Shown in pieces: positions 8,953-18,446 of a stretch of DNA of 64,000 bases. The notes beneath the pieces are model-generated. The model worked only from the letters and a program-made list of their open reading frames with translations. It did not search any database and was not told where the DNA came from. This DNA comes from Propioniciclava flava (GTDB taxonomy: Bacteria; Actinomycetota; Actinomycetes; Propionibacteriales; Propionibacteriaceae): positions 310,001-374,000 of the forward strand of contig NZ_PPCV01000003.1 in the NCBI RefSeq assembly GCF_004126535.1, read 5' to 3'. Every line of letters starts with the position of its first letter. The first letter of the stretch is position 1. A program made the position numbers and the translations under genes.

Positions 8953-10583
8953 GCCGGGCGCCCTCCACCCCACCCCTGCTCGACGGGTACGAGTATCTCG
9001 GTGTGCTGGGTACGGGAGGGTTCGCCGACGTCTTCTTGTACCGCCAGTTGAGGCCACGGCGCGATGTCGCCATCAAGGTCATGCTGCGGGGGCTGGGCAG
9101 CGACACGCAACGCCAGTTCGAGGATGAGGCGAACACGATGGCGATGCTGTCCAGCCATCCCTCGATCGTCAGCATTCACTCGGCGGGCGTCGCCCCCGAT
9201 GGCCGCCCCTACCTCGTCATGGAAAGCTGCCACCCGCGGCACCTGGGGGCCCGGTTGCGGCATCACGTCCTGCCGCTGGGGCGAGCCCTCGAGGTCGGCA
9301 TCCAGATCGGTGGCGCGGTCGAGTCGGCGCATCGACTCGGCGTCCTGCACCGCGACATCAAACCCGCCAACATCTTGTTCACCGATTTCGGACGCCCCGC
9401 GTTGACCGACTTCGGTATCTCCGCGGCCGAGGGCGGACAGGGGGCGGCGGCGTTCTCCGTCGCCTGGGCGCCTCCCGAGCAGATCGCGAACCAGCCCATG
9501 GGGGTGGAAGGCGACGTGTACTCCCTCGCCGCCACCGTCCACGCCATGCTCACCGGGCACAGCCCCTTCGACGTGCCGGGCGAGAACAACGCCATGGAAC
9601 TCGCCAACCGCGTCAAGACGACGCCCCTGCCGCCCACCGGGCGCAGCGACGTTCCCGAGTCGCTGGAGGCGGTGCTGCGGACCGCGATGGCCAAGCGTCC
9701 CGAGCAGCGCTACCCCTCAGTGCTGGAGTTCGCACGAGCCCTTCAGCGGGTCCAGGCGGAAATGCACGAGTCGATCACGACGATCGACGTGCGCGAGGAA
9801 CGCCACGACGACGAACTGACCCACTACGCCGAGACGGGAACACGCGTCACCGGCTTCTCGATGATCGATCCCGACGTCGCTCCCGACACGAACGAGGGCT
9901 GGTTCGACGTCAGCGGTACTCAAGGCACCCGGCAGACCGATCTGCGTCCCGAAGACACCTTCGACCGTTCGGGGACGGGGGAGCGGCCCGTCACGGCGGC
10001 AACGGAGACAGCCGAACCGGTCGCGCCCCCGCCGGTGCTGATGCATGGCCGTGGGTCACGCGAAGCCCATGCCCCCCTGGACTTCACGGGCCCCTCGATC
10101 CCGCAGGTCGCGGGCGAAGACACCTTCCGCGCCGAGCCAGGGGCAGCCGCACCCGCAACCCCGACCGCCGAACCGGAACCCCGACGCTGGCAGCCCCTGC
10201 TCCTGGGCGGGATCGCCGCCGTCGTCGTGATCGCCTTGGCGGTGGGGTGGTACCTCACCGGCGGCGGAGGCGCGACGGTCGAGCCGAGCGCGACGCCGCA
10301 CGCCACCCAGGGCCGCGAACCCCTCGCCGCCGTGGCACCGCCCACGGGGATGGCCGGAGAACGACGCGGCGACCGGGTCGAGTTCACCTGGACCAACCCG
10401 GATCCGCAACCCGGAGACACGTACCTGTACCGGCTCGTGCAACTCGACGGCGAGGCCGCCGTGAAGGAAACCGATCAGACCACCGCGTCACTGCCCGCCC
10501 AGCCGCAGAGCACCTGCATCGAGATCGAGATCAGACGCTCAACAGGCCAGACCTCCCCTCCTGTGAAGAAGTGTGTGCCATGA
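8949..10583 (+). CDS. Transmembrane Ser/Thr protein kinase (Hanks type)
   Basis: 544 aa with a GTG start preceded by GGAGGG. The kinase domain (about residues 14-265) has the Gly loop LGTGGFADVF, the VAIK lysine (Lys43), HRDIKPANILF and TDFGIS, so it should be catalytically active. A disordered Thr-rich juxtamembrane region follows, then one membrane span near residues 417-437 (LLGGIAAVVVIALAVGWYL). The extracellular tail of about 100 residues looks Fn3-like (VEFTWTNPDPQPGDTYLYRL) and holds one late Cys pair. It lacks PASTA repeats, so it is not PknB-like. It probably senses an external or secretion cue and phosphorylates the FHA proteins of this operon (inference). Confidence 0.92.
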   Translation: MSRAPSTPPLLDGYEYLGVLGTGGFADVFLYRQLRPRRDVAIKVMLRGLGSDTQRQFEDEANTMAMLSSHPSIVSIHSAGVAPDGRPYLVMESCHPRHLGARLRHHVLPLGRALEVGIQIGGAVESAHRLGVLHRDIKPANILFTDFGRPALTDFGISAAEGGQGAAAFSVAWAPPEQIANQPMGVEGDVYSLAATVHAMLTGHSPFDVPGENNAMELANRVKTTPLPPTGRSDVPESLEAVLRTAMAKRPEQRYPSVLEFARALQRVQAEMHESITTIDVREERHDDELTHYAETGTRVTGFSMIDPDVAPDTNEGWFDVSGTQGTRQTDLRPEDTFDRSGTGERPVTAATETAEPVAPPPVLMHGRGSREAHAPLDFTGPSIPQVAGEDTFRAEPGAAAPATPTAEPEPRRWQPLLLGGIAAVVVIALAVGWYLTGGGGATVEPSATPHATQGREPLAAVAPPTGMAGERRGDRVEFTWTNPDPQPGDTYLYRLVQLDGEAAVKETDQTTASLPAQPQSTCIEIEIRRSTGQTSPPVKKCVP

Positions 10584-11305
10584 CCGTGACCCCGCTGGTC
10601 GTCGACTTCGCCGGCGAACTATATGAACCCGATCCCGCTGTGGTGTTCGAGATCGGACGCTCCGGCGACCTGGAGATCGACGACAACCCCTACCTGCACC
10701 GCCGGTTCATCGAGATCGTGGCCGCCGACGGCATGTGGTGGGTGGCGAACGTCGGCTCCCGGCTCGCAGCCCACCTCACCGACCGGCATGGCGTCCTGCG
10801 GACGACGTTGGCGTCCGGGGCGCGCGCGCCGCTCGTGTTCCCCGAAACACTGCTGACGTTCACGGCGGGCTCATCCTCCTACGAGATTCTGCTGAGCACG
10901 CAGGGGACGCCCGCCGTCCCGTCCCGCTCCGACGACGGACACGGCGACACCACGATCGCCCCGCCCGCGCTGACCGAGAGTCAAAAGCTGGCCGTCATCG
11001 CGCTGGCCGAACCGCTGCTCAAACGGGTGGGGACGGGCGCCTCCCAGGTTCCGTCCGCCGTCGAGGCCGCTGCACGGCTTGGCTGGCCGCAGACGCGGTT
11101 CAACCGGAAGCTCGACAACGTGTGCGACAAGCTCGATCGTGCCGGAGTCAGCGGCCTGCGCGGCGGACCGGGCAACAACGCGGCGAACCGGCGCGTCCAG
11201 TTGGTCGAGTACGCCGTCTCGACACTGCTGGTCACGAGCGCGGATCTTCCGCTGCTTCAGGCCGAGGCGCGCGCAAACCACGAACAGAAGGGGGAGCCTC
11301 GATGA
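10580..11305 (+). CDS. FHA-like protein with C-terminal winged-helix domain
   Basis: 241 aa, ATG overlapping the kinase stop (ATGA). Residues about 1-105 look like an FHA fold (FEIGRSGDLEIDDNPYLHRRFIEI split around GRSGDL, then the sandwich strands). Residues about 135-225 look like a winged helix-turn-helix (SQKLAVIALAEPLL, VPSAVEAAARLGWPQTRFNR, LDNVCDKLDRAG). This pairing suggests a phosphothreonine-reading DNA-binding protein that could link the kinase to transcription. It ends in an ATGA overlap with the secretion ATPase gene. The domain calls rest on pattern only, and the family name is not certain. Confidence 0.65.
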   Translation: MTVTPLVVDFAGELYEPDPAVVFEIGRSGDLEIDDNPYLHRRFIEIVAADGMWWVANVGSRLAAHLTDRHGVLRTTLASGARAPLVFPETLLTFTAGSSSYEILLSTQGTPAVPSRSDDGHGDTTIAPPALTESQKLAVIALAEPLLKRVGTGASQVPSAVEAAARLGWPQTRFNRKLDNVCDKLDRAGVSGLRGGPGNNAANRRVQLVEYAVSTLLVTSADLPLLQAEARANHEQKGEPR

Positions 11306-14300
11306 AGCTCCGCGTCCTGTACCGCAAGCAGGGCGACCCGCTGCCGCGCCACATTCAGGTCACGGCGGATGCGACGGTGACGTCGGGCGACGTGGCCCGA
11401 GCCCTGCTGAAGGGGCCTGCGGCGGACGCGGCCATCGACGAGGCGGCCCTGCCGACCTTGCGGGTCACCGACCAGGCGGGTGGGGTGACTGTCCTGCCGC
11501 AGGATCAGTTGGTTGTGAGTTCGGGTGTTGTGTCCGGGGCCGTGCTGGAGGTGGTTCCTGCGGCGACGCATGCTGGGCATCAAGGCGACCCTGTGGCGCT
11601 GCTGCGCGTCCTCGGGGGACCCGACACGGGCGTCGAGGTGGCCTTGTATGCGGGGTCGTCCACGGTGGGCCGCTCCTCGGAGTGCGCCGTCCGGTTGACC
11701 GACCCGCTCGTATCGAAGCTGCACGCCCGGATTGAGATCGGCGAGACGGTCGAGGTGGTGGACGCGAACTCGGCCAACGGCGTCCTCGTCGGCGGCGTGC
11801 GCGTGCCGCGTGTCGCGGTCGGCCCCGGTGATCCCTTCGTGCTCGGTGCTACGACGTTGGCGATCAGCTATACCCGCCGTCTCGACCAGACGGCGTCGGC
11901 GAGCACCGACGTGGAGTACATCCGTTCCCCGCGCGTGCTGCGCCGTAGGCGCCCGGCTGCGATCGACCTGCCGCAACCGCAGAAGATCCAGGTGGCTCAG
12001 CAGTTCCCGATCTTGGCCATGCTGGCACCGATGATGATGGGCGTCGGGATGTACGCCGTCACCCAGTCGTTGCTGAGCCTCATCTTCGTTGCGTTCAGCC
12101 CGCTGATGATGTTCGGTTCGTGGGCCGATCAGCGGATGGAGACGCGCCGTCAGCAGCGCGAGGCCGATCTCGCCTACGACAACCGGCTCGCTGAGATCGA
12201 TCACCAACTCGACGGCATCCACGCCGAGCAGCGCCAGCGGCTGCGGGACGCGCACCCGGCCGTCACCGAATGCGTCGATCAGATCGGACGCCTGGGCGAA
12301 CTGGTCTGGTCGCGGCGTCCCGAGCACCCGGAGTTCCTGCAGGTGCGCCTCGGCGAGGGCCCCGTCCGGCCCCTGGTGGACTACCAGAACGCCGAGGTGA
12401 CGGCCGCACCCCGCTACACGCAGCCGCGCACCCTCCTGCTCAACAAGTACGCGTGGATCGCCGACGCGCCCGTCATTGCCGACCTGCGTAGCGTCGGCGG
12501 GGTCGGGATCGCGGGCACCTCCGGGGTCGCGGAAGGAGTGGCGCGCGCGATCGTCCTCCAAGCGGTCACCTTGCAGTCACCCAGCGAGATGGCGGTCACC
12601 TGCCTCACTTCGACGGCGGGGAGGCAACGGTGGCAGTGGCTGGAGTGGCTGCCCCACGCCGCCTCCCCCCAATCGCCGACCGGCCCCCTGCAACTCTCCT
12701 CGGAGGGCGCCACCGGACGCCTCCTGCTCGATCGCCTCGAGGACGTGGTGGCCAGTCGCAGCGCCGATCAGGAGGCCGTCACGCTTCCGGCGGTCCTGGT
12801 CATCGTGGACGCCCCCTTGGTCGATATCGGACGCCTGACCCGGCTCGCGGAGAACGGGCCCGCGGTCGGCGTCCATATTCTGTGGGTGGCTGCCGAGAAG
12901 CGGCTCATCCCGGCCGCCTGCCGCACCTACCTGGATCTGGGCGATGGCACGGCCCCGATTGTGGGCATGGTCCGCGAGGAGGAGTTGGTCGCGCCGGTTC
13001 GGGTCGAGGCTGCGGACGCCGAGACAGCGGCCCGTGTTTCGCGTCGGCTGGCGCCGGTGGTGGATGCGGGGATGCCCACCGTCGACGAATCGGATGTTCC
13101 CCGTAGCGTGTCGGTCATCAGCCTGCTGGGGCAGGAGATGGCCGTTGACTCCGAGCAGATCCTGGGCCGGTGGCGGGAGAACGGTTCCCTCACCGATCGT
13201 TCCGCTCCGCCGAAGCCACGCGATCGCGCCAGTGACTTGCTGGCCACGGTTGGGCATTCAGGCACGGATCCGTTCACGCTCGACCTGCGGACTCAAGGCC
13301 CGCACGCCCTCGTCGGCGGCACCACCGGCTCCGGTAAGTCGGAGTTCCTGCAGGCGTGGGTGCTGGGGCTGGCCCACCGCTATAGCCCCGACCGGTTGAC
13401 GTTCCTGTTCGTGGACTACAAGGGCGGTGCCGCGTTCGCGCGGTGCACGGATCTGCCGCACAGTGTCGGCATGGTGACCGACCTGTCGGATCACCTCGTC
13501 CGGCGCGCGCTGCGCAGCCTGCGTGCGGAGATCCGGCATCGAGAGGAACTGCTCAACAACAAGGGCGTCAAGGACCTGATCGACTTCGAACTGACCGGCG
13601 ATCCGTCCTGCCCGCCCGCGCTCGTGATCGTCGTCGATGAGTTTGCGGCGTTGAAGTCGGAGGTGCCGGAGTTCTACGACGGCGTCGTCGACGTCGCGCA
13701 GCGGGGGCGTTCGCTGGGGCTTCACCTCATCATGGCGACGCAGCGTCCCGCGGGGGTCATCACCGACAGCTTGCGCGCCAACACCAACCTGCGGGTGGCG
13801 CTGCGGATGAACGATGACGCCGACTCCACCGACGTCCTCGGCGATGCTATGGCTGCACGGTTCGACCCGGGCATCCCCGGACGCGCGGCCGCCCGCACCG
13901 GTCCGGGGCGCATCACTCGCTTCCAGGGCGGCTACCCGGGGGCCCGCACCTATGCCACGCCGCCTGTGCCGCCCATCGAGGTCACCCAACTCGACTTCGG
14001 GCTCGGACACCCCTGGAAGGTCGCGACCGCCACGCAGGAGGGCCCGCAACCGGAGAAGGACATCATCCGGGTGGTGAGCGCGATCCGCCAGGCATCGCAA
14101 GCAGGCAAGGTCCGCACCCCTCGGCGTCCCTGGCTGGAGCCGCTGGCCGACCGGTACAACCTGGAGAACATGGCACAGCGCACCGACACCGAACTGGTGC
14201 TGGGGGCGATGGACGACCCGGATCATCAACGCCAGATCGTCACCCACTTCCGGCCCGAGGAGCACGGCTCGGTGCTGATCCTGGGCGCGGGCGGCTCCGG

Positions 14301-15678
14301 CAAGACGACGGCGCTGCGCACCCTCGGCGTCGCCGCCGGAATCACCCCCCGGGGTGGGCCCGTCCACGTGTACGGGCTCGACTTCGGCGGTGGCGGCCTC
14401 ACGATGCTGGAGCAGTTGCCCTACGTGGGCTCCATCGTTGGGGGCGACGACGAGGAGCGGGTTACCCGGTTGGTGAAGCATCTGCTGACGACGGTGGATG
14501 AGCGCGCGGCCCGCTACAACGCCCTGCGGGCCTCCAGCTTGTCGGAGTACCGGACGCTGGCCAACCGACCGCAGGAGCCGCGCATCCTGCTGCTGCTGGA
14601 CAACTTCGGAACATTCCGCGCCGAGTACGACACCAGCATCGTTCGCATGGCCGTCTACGAGGGGTTCCGGCGGATCGCGGCTGACGGGCGGGCGGTCGGC
14701 GTCCACGTGGCGATGACTGCCGACCGGGGGCCGTCGGTGCCGACGTCGGTGGCGTCCGCGTTCCTGCAACGGGTGATTCTGCGGCAGGCCAACGAGGACG
14801 GCTACGCCGACCTGAACGTCCCCCGGGACGTGCTGGGCCCGCAGAGCCCTCCGGGGCGGGCGATGCTGCAAGACATGCCCGAGGAGATGCAGATCGCGAT
14901 CCTGGGCGAGGATCCCAGCCCGGCCGCACAAAGCCGACTGATCGAGGAGTTGGCCACCGAGATCGGGCCGCGCCTGACGGTGCGTCCAGAACCGATCAGG
15001 GCGCTGCCCGAACTGGTGCGCGCCGACACGCTGCCACCGAGCCTGGCGGGCAAGCCGGTGTTGGGTGTGGAAAGCCAGTCCTTGGCGCCCTTCCCGTTCG
15101 ACCCGTCCGGCCCGCTGCTGATCACGGGTCCGCGTGGGTCGGGACGCACCAACGCCCTGCGCTGGTTCGCCGAATCGCTGCGTCGCTGGCAGCCCGGCAT
15201 CGAGTTGTATCTGCTGACCCCGCGACGGTCCGCGTTGACGACGTGGCGCGGGTGGACGCGTACCGCGACGGGAGCGCACGATGTGGACTCCCTGGTGCGC
15301 GACGTCCTCCTGCCGCGCGTGCAGTCCGACGTGGAGCCGGGGACGCCGCCACGGTTCGCGATCATCGCGGAGGGGGTGTCAGATTTCGCCAACGGCGACG
15401 CGGAGATGAGCTTGTCCGACGCCTTGGTCGAGGCTCGGCGCAACGGGCACATGGTGCTGGGTGAGGCGGAGGTCAGCGAGGTCGGCAGCGGCTACAGCAC
15501 GGTCATGTCGGAGTTGAAGCAGCCGCGCGCCGGGTTCATCCTGCAACCTGACCAAGACGACGAGGGCGTCTACCGCACGCCGCTGGGACGCATCAAGCGC
15601 ACCGACTTCCCGCCGGGGCGGGGCCTGTGGGTCAAGGGCGGAAAGACGTGGCGCGTCCAGCTTCCGTTCGTGGAGTGA
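11302..15678 (+). CDS. EssC/EccC-type T7SS ATPase with N-terminal FHA domain
   Basis: 1458 aa from the ATG at 11302, which has GGGGGAG just upstream and overlaps the preceding stop. The frame is open further upstream, but that part is out of frame with a real gene. Order: ubiquitin-like/FHA-like N-terminus; FHA near residues 105-185 (STVGRSSECAVRL, VSKLHARI); two membrane spans near 234-273; three FtsK/SpoIIIE ATPase modules. P-loops are GGTTGSGKSE (about 672), GAGGSGKTT (about 994) and GPRGSGRTN (about 1276); the third has Arg for Lys and is probably degenerate. Walker B of module 1 is ALVIVVDEFAAL. It is the motor that recognises and exports WXG100-type substrates. A single chain with FHA is closer to firmicute EssC than to mycobacterial EccCa/Cb. 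Confidence 0.9.
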   Translation: MKLRVLYRKQGDPLPRHIQVTADATVTSGDVARALLKGPAADAAIDEAALPTLRVTDQAGGVTVLPQDQLVVSSGVVSGAVLEVVPAATHAGHQGDPVALLRVLGGPDTGVEVALYAGSSTVGRSSECAVRLTDPLVSKLHARIEIGETVEVVDANSANGVLVGGVRVPRVAVGPGDPFVLGATTLAISYTRRLDQTASASTDVEYIRSPRVLRRRRPAAIDLPQPQKIQVAQQFPILAMLAPMMMGVGMYAVTQSLLSLIFVAFSPLMMFGSWADQRMETRRQQREADLAYDNRLAEIDHQLDGIHAEQRQRLRDAHPAVTECVDQIGRLGELVWSRRPEHPEFLQVRLGEGPVRPLVDYQNAEVTAAPRYTQPRTLLLNKYAWIADAPVIADLRSVGGVGIAGTSGVAEGVARAIVLQAVTLQSPSEMAVTCLTSTAGRQRWQWLEWLPHAASPQSPTGPLQLSSEGATGRLLLDRLEDVVASRSADQEAVTLPAVLVIVDAPLVDIGRLTRLAENGPAVGVHILWVAAEKRLIPAACRTYLDLGDGTAPIVGMVREEELVAPVRVEAADAETAARVSRRLAPVVDAGMPTVDESDVPRSVSVISLLGQEMAVDSEQILGRWRENGSLTDRSAPPKPRDRASDLLATVGHSGTDPFTLDLRTQGPHALVGGTTGSGKSEFLQAWVLGLAHRYSPDRLTFLFVDYKGGAAFARCTDLPHSVGMVTDLSDHLVRRALRSLRAEIRHREELLNNKGVKDLIDFELTGDPSCPPALVIVVDEFAALKSEVPEFYDGVVDVAQRGRSLGLHLIMATQRPAGVITDSLRANTNLRVALRMNDDADSTDVLGDAMAARFDPGIPGRAAARTGPGRITRFQGGYPGARTYATPPVPPIEVTQLDFGLGHPWKVATATQEGPQPEKDIIRVVSAIRQASQAGKVRTPRRPWLEPLADRYNLENMAQRTDTELVLGAMDDPDHQRQIVTHFRPEEHGSVLILGAGGSGKTTALRTLGVAAGITPRGGPVHVYGLDFGGGGLTMLEQLPYVGSIVGGDDEERVTRLVKHLLTTVDERAARYNALRASSLSEYRTLANRPQEPRILLLLDNFGTFRAEYDTSIVRMAVYEGFRRIAADGRAVGVHVAMTADRGPSVPTSVASAFLQRVILRQANEDGYADLNVPRDVLGPQSPPGRAMLQDMPEEMQIAILGEDPSPAAQSRLIEELATEIGPRLTVRPEPIRALPELVRADTLPPSLAGKPVLGVESQSLAPFPFDPSGPLLITGPRGSGRTNALRWFAESLRRWQPGIELYLLTPRRSALTTWRGWTRTATGAHDVDSLVRDVLLPRVQSDVEPGTPPRFAIIAEGVSDFANGDAEMSLSDALVEARRNGHMVLGEAEVSEVGSGYSTVMSELKQPRAGFILQPDQDDEGVYRTPLGRIKRTDFPPGRGLWVKGGKTWRVQLPFVE

Positions 15679-15687
15679 CGCGGGAAC

Positions 15688-16104
15688 TCAGCCGAGCTTC
15701 TCGCGGATCTCCCGCAAGGATGTGGGGCTGGTCAAGCCCAGATCCTGGGTGGCGACGCCGTCGGTGCCGTTGCTGACGCTGCACGAGACGAGCGAGCCCG
15801 GTCGGTCGTCGGCGCGTTCGGCCAGCGTCATCAAGACGTGGGTCAGCGTCTTCTTCAGGGCGGGGACATCGGGGGCGTTGCTGGTGAGGGTGCAACTGTA
15901 GAGGTGCGACACGGAAGCGTTGGTCACGGTGAGTTCCCCTCCCGTGATGCCGTGAACGGCCAACAGCGCGGGTTGGATGCGCGCCGCGCGCTCATGCAGG
16001 CTTTCCTTGGGGGCGCCGCCCCACCACGCGCAGCCGGTCATCAATACTCCGAGCGCGAGAAACACGCCCACCGTCATGCCTGCGCGTGTGCCGCGTCCCC
16101 GCAT
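15688..16104 (-). CDS. Small lipoprotein of the T7SS cargo cluster
   Basis: 138 aa on the minus strand, convergent with the ATPase gene (9 bp apart). The N-terminus MRGRGTRAG is followed by a hydrophobic stretch and the lipobox VLMTGC, so a lipidated exported protein is predicted. The mature part has two further Cys (SCTLTS, SCSVSN) that could form a disulfide. No family was recognised. It starts 8 bp after the hydrolase-effector gene ends and is the last cistron of the minus-strand cluster, so it may be an immunity or secretion-accessory lipoprotein. That role is a guess from position. Confidence 0.75.
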   Translation of the reverse strand: MRGRGTRAGMTVGVFLALGVLMTGCAWWGGAPKESLHERAARIQPALLAVHGITGGELTVTNASVSHLYSCTLTSNAPDVPALKKTLTHVLMTLAERADDRPGSLVSCSVSNGTDGVATQDLGLTSPTSLREIREKLG

Positions 16105-16112
16105 CGACCCTC

Positions 16113-17639
16113 CTAGCCCTTCGTCTCCACCGTCACCGTAGACGTTGTGGTGCCGTTGAGGTAACCGTCGAGTTGGTTGGCGGCGAGGTAGGCGTCGACG
16201 CTGGCCTGATTCTGCGGCGACAGGTGCTGCACGTCGGCGAGGTAGCCGTCCTGCTCGTGGTTGGCCGTCATGTCGAAGAAGGACGTGCCTCGAGGTGGCA
16301 GGTCGATGGGTGTGATGGACCCCTGCTGGGCGGGGAGGAACGGGACGACGCCCGCAACACCCAGGTCGAGCTGAGGGACCAGATCACCGATCTGGCGTGG
16401 CACGGGCACCTCCCACGAGGTGCCAGGGACCCGGACTGAATCGATCACGTTCGCGTGACCGAACGAGAGCACGGGCGCCGATCCCGGATGCAGGTCGGCG
16501 TTCTCGACCGGCGACCCATAGGTGATGACCCCGTCAACGGCGTAGCGCTGCGCGAAGTCGTGGTCGGCGGCCAGGTTGGCTGCGATGAGCCCGCCTTGGC
16601 TGTGACCGGTGAGCAAGATGTTGGCGCCGTCGGGCACGCCCGCGTTTTGGATCGCCAGGGCGACGGCCTGCGCGTCCGTTGCCTGGGATCCCTGGGCCAT
16701 CGCCCACAGGTTGGCGGCCCAGTTGCGGGCGTTGGAGTTGTCGCTCCACCCCTGCAAGGAGCCGATCTCGGCCTGGGTGCCCGGCACGGAGACGAGATAG
16801 CGGGTCACGCCATCGGCCCCGACGATCGTGTCGACCCGCACCCCATTGTGGGTATACGCCGACATCGTGGCCGCCGTCAGACTGGTGAAATCGGTGACTT
16901 TCTGCGTCGTCGGGTCGGAGGTGATGTCGCGGGCCGCACCTGCGCCGGGCGTCCCGGGGTCGAGGAAGCGATGATCGGTGCCCGTGACGACGTTGGCCAC
17001 CATCCCGCCGAAGGTTCCCCACGCGAGCGTCCCGGCGGCCAGCACCTCGGCGAGCTGAGGCGGGTGCCCGTCGAAGAAGTTCCAGGCCTGAGCGTTGCCG
17101 CCCAGCGCGGTGAGGAAACGATCCCATCCGGCCAGGCCAGCCTCGACGCGGGGAACCACGAAGTTGGCGACGTCACGGACTTGGTCGGTGACCCAGTTCC
17201 CGGCATCGGAGACACGATCTGCCACCCAGTTCCCGGTGTCGTGTGCCCACGTCAGGCCGTCCTCGACTCGGTCCCCGAGCCAGTCCAACCCGTCGCCCAC
17301 CCAGCCAAAGGGATCGTTCCCGCCACCAGAGCCGTCCGACCCGCTCGCGGCGAGGGTCGAGGCACCGAGTTCGTCGCTGGTGCGTTCCTGCTCGTCGGCG
17401 TTGGTTCGGGCTGTGGAGGCGAGTTCACGCAGTTGCGTGGCGATCTCTTGAGCTTGCGTCCGCGTCCCACCGTGCCAGCGCGCGGCGAACTGGTCGATGT
17501 CGGTGCCGCTCCAGTTCTGCCGGGTGAGCGTGACCAGGCGGTCGACCTTGCGCGAGCTGTCGAGGACGGCCTCGGCGCGGCGCTCCAACTGCGAAGCGAG
17601 TGCGCGGATCTCCGCGACATTCATGCCGATGAGAGACAT
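16113..17639 (-). CDS. WXG-like N-terminus fused to alpha/beta-hydrolase: candidate T7SS effector
   Basis: 508 aa from the ATG at 17639, which has AGGAGG 5 nt upstream; an in-frame GTG at 17645 is less likely. Residues 1-100 form a helical hairpin with NWSG at the turn (MSLIGMNVAEIRALASQLER). This segment is clearly homologous to the start of the protein at 20192-21298. The C-terminal half is a lipase-like alpha/beta-hydrolase with nucleophile elbow LLTGHSQGGLIAAN. WXG/LXG-type N-termini direct export through T7SS, so a secreted lipase or esterase effector is the best reading. It might act on competitor or host lipids, or be a cell-envelope enzyme. No signal peptide is present. Confidence 0.82.
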   Translation of the reverse strand: MSLIGMNVAEIRALASQLERRAEAVLDSSRKVDRLVTLTRQNWSGTDIDQFAARWHGGTRTQAQEIATQLRELASTARTNADEQERTSDELGASTLAASGSDGSGGGNDPFGWVGDGLDWLGDRVEDGLTWAHDTGNWVADRVSDAGNWVTDQVRDVANFVVPRVEAGLAGWDRFLTALGGNAQAWNFFDGHPPQLAEVLAAGTLAWGTFGGMVANVVTGTDHRFLDPGTPGAGAARDITSDPTTQKVTDFTSLTAATMSAYTHNGVRVDTIVGADGVTRYLVSVPGTQAEIGSLQGWSDNSNARNWAANLWAMAQGSQATDAQAVALAIQNAGVPDGANILLTGHSQGGLIAANLAADHDFAQRYAVDGVITYGSPVENADLHPGSAPVLSFGHANVIDSVRVPGTSWEVPVPRQIGDLVPQLDLGVAGVVPFLPAQQGSITPIDLPPRGTSFFDMTANHEQDGYLADVQHLSPQNQASVDAYLAANQLDGYLNGTTTSTVTVETKG

Positions 17640-17651
17640 TGCCACCTCCTC

Positions 17652-18446
17652 TCAGGCCGCCGGGGCCGCGAGCGCATCGAGCGCGCCCAGCAGGTGCCAG
17701 TCGAAGGTGAAGGCGAGGTCGCCGGGGTTGACCTCCTCGAACGGGTGATCATCGCTGAACGTGGCTCGGAACAGGTGATCCGGTGAAGCGAGGTACCACG
17801 CAAGCCCCAGGTGTGGGCCGCGCGAGGTCTGGGTCGTCCAGACGTAGGACACCGACGCATCATCGGCCTGAAGGAGATCGTGCAGCCGCCCCGACGAGCG
17901 CCGCTGCAGGGCTTCAAGGACTTGATCGGCGGGGTGGGTGCGACATTGTTCCTGAGCCCAGGCGAGTATGGGCTCAGGAACAGACACGGGGGCGGCATTG
18001 CCCGGCGCCGTCTGCCGGGAGGATGCCCGCAGGTTGTCCAACGGGGGAAGGACGCGGCGCAGCAGCGTCCACGGATGGCCTGTGGTCACCGAAATCTCAA
18101 GGTCGTCGTCACGTTGGATCGTCTCGACCCCACCCTGGTCGTCGGCGCGGGTCGTGAAACGCTCCAGGACGCAGATGCTGGCTTGTCCCAGCGCCAGTGA
18201 GGCGCGGTAGAGCAGATTCTCGTAGGTGGCGCTGGCGCGCACCGACGAGGGGGCGTCCAGATAGGACGCGATGAGCCCGGCCCAGCGTTCCTTGACGACG
18301 CCATCCTCACCGGCCAGACCGGACGCGACGAGTGCGGTGACGTCGGCGTCTGTGAGGGGAGCCTCGTCGCCACCGACGCGCCGGCAGGCCGCATTCCAGG
18401 CGGCCAGGGGTAGCCGGACGGCGTGGATGGCGGGTGACGATGACAC
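17652..18446 (-). CDS. T7SS accessory protein of unknown function (possibly EspG-like)
   Basis: 264 aa from a GTG at 18446 (begins SSSPAIHAVRLPLAAWN); upstream frame is shared with the antisense of the WXG100 gene and looks non-coding. It is soluble with mixed alpha/beta composition, no signal and no membrane segment. Its size, cytosolic character and place between substrate genes fit a substrate-binding chaperone such as EspG of mycobacterial ESX loci. I cannot show the homology from sequence alone. It lies 12 bp upstream of the hydrolase-effector start, so co-expression with that effector is likely. Confidence 0.6.
   Translation of the reverse strand: MSSSPAIHAVRLPLAAWNAACRRVGGDEAPLTDADVTALVASGLAGEDGVVKERWAGLIASYLDAPSSVRASATYENLLYRASLALGQASICVLERFTTRADDQGGVETIQRDDDLEISVTTGHPWTLLRRVLPPLDNLRASSRQTAPGNAAPVSVPEPILAWAQEQCRTHPADQVLEALQRRSSGRLHDLLQADDASVSYVWTTQTSRGPHLGLAWYLASPDHLFRATFSDDHPFEEVNPGDLAFTFDWHLLGALDALAAPAA

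Noticed and set aside
10735-11301. Upstream extension of the secretion ATPase frame
   Set aside because: It is an Arg-rich shadow of the FHA/winged-helix gene; the ATG at 11302 has a strong ribosome site and an ATGA overlap.
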